DNA from: Eubacteriales bacterium
Lineage (GTDB): Bacteria > Bacillota > Clostridia > Peptostreptococcales > Anaerovoracaceae
Direction: 5' to 3'
DNA: 6,815 nt
Assembly: GCA_029098205.1 (NCBI GenBank)
Contig: JAQXNW010000131.1
Location: 1 to 6,815 of the forward strand
Shown here: positions 5,463 through 6,815 of the stretch, in pieces
Layout: the number at the start of each line of letters is the position of its first letter
How positions within the stretch are numbered: the stretch's first letter is position 1
Position numbers and translations under genes: made by a program
Notes under the pieces: generated by a model
What the model saw: the letters and a program-made list of their open reading frames with translations, nothing else
The model's database searches: none
Told to the model about the DNA's origin: nothing

Positions 5463-6143
5463 ATGCGTTACGATATTAAAGGCGGTAATCTGCCGTTCGT
5501 TGTCTGCCAGCTGGAAGCAGGAGAGACGATGATTAACGAGTCCGGCGCGATGTGCTGGATGAGTCCGAATATGCGGATGGAAACGACGTCCAATGGCGGC
5601 GTCGGAAAAATGTTCGGAAGAATGCTTTCGGGCGAAAGATTGTTTCAGAACCGCTATACAGCGGACCGGGGACCTGGATATATCGCGTTTTCTTCCAGTT
5701 TTCCTGGACAGATTTTAGCGGTTGACATCGCTCCGGGGAAAGAGATTATCGCGCAGAAGTCCGCTTTTCTTGCGGCGGAGGAATCAGTCAGTCTTTCAAT
5801 ATTTTTCCGTAAGAGACTCGGCACAGGATTCTTCGGAGGTGAAGGGTTTATCATGCAGCGTCTTTCCGGGAATGGAACGGCTTTCATTGAAATCGACGGA
5901 GCGGTGGAAGAGGTCAATCTGGGACCCGGGCAGCAGATTATTGTGGATACGGGATATGTAGCGATGATGGAATCTTCCTGCAATATGGAAATCGTGCAGG
6001 TTCCGGGAATTAAAAATGTACTTTTCGGCGGAGAGGGTCTGTTTAACACAGTAGTGACAGGACCCGGGAAAGTATGGCTGCAGAGCATGCCGATCAGCAA
6101 TGTGGCGCAGATGCTTTCTGCTTATATGCCATCGTCAAATTGA
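5463..6143 (+). CDS. AIM24 / TIGR00266-family protein of unknown function
   Basis: This is a 226-residue protein with no signal peptide or membrane segment, so probably cytoplasmic. It matches the AIM24 family (TIGR00266), recognisable by the start MRYDIKGGNLPFV, the segment GETMINESGAMCWMS, and two FGGEG motifs (124-128 and 188-192) within repeated beta-rich halves. Further family traits are GPGYIAFSSSFPGQI, DGAVEEVNLGPGQQIIVDTGYVA and the end GPGKVWLQSMP. The fold in this family is a beta-strand-rich, Gly-rich barrel type. The name comes from a yeast mitochondrial protein, and the bacterial role is not established. ATG 5463 is chosen over ATG 5436 because of the ribosome binding site and because family members begin with this M-R/K-Y-x-I-K-G pattern. 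It probably has its own promoter, and the next gene begins 114 nt later. Confidence 0.9.
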   Translation: MRYDIKGGNLPFVVCQLEAGETMINESGAMCWMSPNMRMETTSNGGVGKMFGRMLSGERLFQNRYTADRGPGYIAFSSSFPGQILAVDIAPGKEIIAQKSAFLAAEESVSLSIFFRKRLGTGFFGGEGFIMQRLSGNGTAFIEIDGAVEEVNLGPGQQIIVDTGYVAMMESSCNMEIVQVPGIKNVLFGGEGLFNTVVTGPGKVWLQSMPISNVAQMLSAYMPSSN

Positions 6144-6257
6144 ATATTTTGTTATAAAAGCTCATTTTGAGATACAGTCTTCTCACTGCTGTGCGTGTGA
6201 ATATGAGACTAGCTTTTCCATTATAGTTTTAGCAGCTAATATTGAAATGAGGCAATT
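6144..6257 (+). other. Intergenic stretch before the surface-protein gene
   Basis: This is a non-coding, AT-rich stretch. A TATAGT hexamer (6222-6227) is a possible -10, but no good -35 lies at the right distance. TTAGC-A-GCTAA (6229-6239) is a short perfect palindrome, and CTCA-TTT-TGAG (6161-6171) is a minor hairpin without a T-run. I see no convincing terminator for the preceding gene. Whether the next gene is co-transcribed with it or has its own promoter is open. Confidence 0.35.
6249..6252 (+). promoter_or_regulatory. Ribosome binding site for the surface-protein start
   Basis: GAGG lies 5 nt before ATG 6258. A better site, GGTGGAG (6268-6274), precedes a later in-frame ATG at 6282. 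That start would remove the basic residues Arg4, Lys7 and Arg8, which a signal peptide needs, so 6258 is preferred. Confidence 0.45.
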
Positions 6258-6815
6258 ATGGAAAATAGGTGGAGTAAGAGAATGACCATGCTTCTGCTCG
6301 CATGCGTGGCAGCTTTTCTATTTGGAGTCGCTTTTGTTCCGAACATAGTGCGCGCGGATGAGAATGCAGCAGCGGTATCCATTCATGTAACAGATTCGAA
6401 TGGTGCAGAGCTTTCGGGAGCGTCGCTCAGTGTCATCGGTTCGAATGGCGCAGCGAAGGATACGTGGATCAGCGGATCCGCGGTGCATACCGTCGATCTT
6501 CTTCCGGGAAATTATACGTTGGAAGAAACCGCTTCTCCTGAAAATTATTCGAAGCTGGATACGGCATTTCCTTTTACAGTGCAGGAAGACGGAACCATCG
6601 CGGCAGAAGGTCTGAACCAGGAGGGAGTCATCCAAGTCACTGTCAGCGGTAAGGAAATTACCATCGCTGCGGCACCTTTAACCAATGACAGGGGCGCATC
6701 GGACAGCAGCGCTGAAAGTACTGCTAAAATTGCGGCCGTTCCTGAAACTGCAGCCAGTACTTTCTCTCCGGAAGCGAATATCACGCAGGAGGATGTACTG
6801 GGCGACGCGATCGAG
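6258..6815 (+). CDS. Secreted/surface protein with SpaA-like (Cna-B type) domain, 3' end missing
   Basis: The open frame runs off the window end, giving the first 186 residues with no stop. The N-terminus is a signal peptide: basic MENRWSKR, a hydrophobic core (about 9-27), and a likely cleavage after VRA (31-33). Residues about 39-112 resemble a SpaA/Cna-B prealbumin-like domain, with VSIHVTDSNGAELSGASLSV (40-59), LLPGNYTLEET (81-91) and an E-box from Tyr86 to Tyr97 with Glu90. This fold is common in Gram-positive pilins and adhesins. After it comes an Ala/Ser/Thr-rich stretch (about 142-176) that looks like a flexible linker, and then QEDVLGDAIE, possibly the start of another domain. A C-terminal sorting signal, if any, is outside the window. 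Attachment to the wall and adhesion are inferred from the family; the ligand is unknown. Confidence 0.85.
   Translation, partial: MENRWSKRMTMLLLACVAAFLFGVAFVPNIVRADENAAAVSIHVTDSNGAELSGASLSVIGSNGAAKDTWISGSAVHTVDLLPGNYTLEETASPENYSKLDTAFPFTVQEDGTIAAEGLNQEGVIQVTVSGKEITIAAAPLTNDRGASDSSAESTAKIAAVPETAASTFSPEANITQEDVLGDAIE

Noticed and set aside
1..6815. Mobile element, CRISPR, toxin-antitoxin or phage-defence system
   Set aside because: No transposase, integrase, direct-repeat array, paired small genes or defence domains are visible; the genes are housekeeping, transport, AIM24-like and a surface protein.

Overview
The window (about 50% GC, every recognisable gene on the + strand) looks like chromosomal DNA of an anaerobic Bacillota, most likely class Clostridia and perhaps Lachnospiraceae-like. 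The reasons are strong AGGAGG-type ribosome binding sites with TTG and GTG starts, a lipoprotein-type polyamine binding protein with no outer-membrane functions nearby, and a SpaA/Cna-B-type surface protein. The taxonomic call is inference from gene content and style only.

Layout: (1) 2-1168 is a complete dnaJ with its ATG at the window edge. Any hrcA-grpE-dnaK partners would lie upstream, outside the window. A strong intrinsic terminator (1221-1254) closes this unit. (2) 1169-1528 is a 360-base non-coding stretch. It holds the terminator, a structured GC-rich element (1263-1327), a promoter-like region (1351-1371) and a leader of about 150 nt with two stable-tetraloop hairpins just before potA. 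(3) 1529-5322 is a tightly packed four-gene polyamine ABC importer operon, potA-potB-potC-potD. It has a 28-nt gap, a 4-nt overlap (GTGA) and a 4-nt overlap (ATGA), so the genes are almost certainly co-transcribed and translationally coupled. (4) 5323-5462 is an AT-rich intergenic stretch with no clear terminator, a probable promoter and a 7-bp dyad. (5) 5463-6143 encodes an AIM24/TIGR00266-family protein of unknown function. (6) 6258-6815 is the 5' part of a secreted or surface protein with a signal peptide and a SpaA-like (prealbumin-like) domain, cut by the window end.

How the parts work together: PotD captures a polyamine outside the membrane, PotB and PotC form the channel, and PotA hydrolyses ATP. 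DnaJ is an unrelated housekeeping co-chaperone. The AIM24-like gene and the surface protein have no demonstrable link to the pot operon beyond being adjacent.

I found no mobile element, CRISPR array, tRNA or rRNA, and no convincing previously undescribed multi-gene system. The points most worth a second look are the structured potA leader, the dyad in front of the AIM24-like gene, apparent substitutions in the PotD ligand pocket, and the surface protein whose SpaA-like domain keeps the E-box glutamate but seems to lack the isopeptide lysine.
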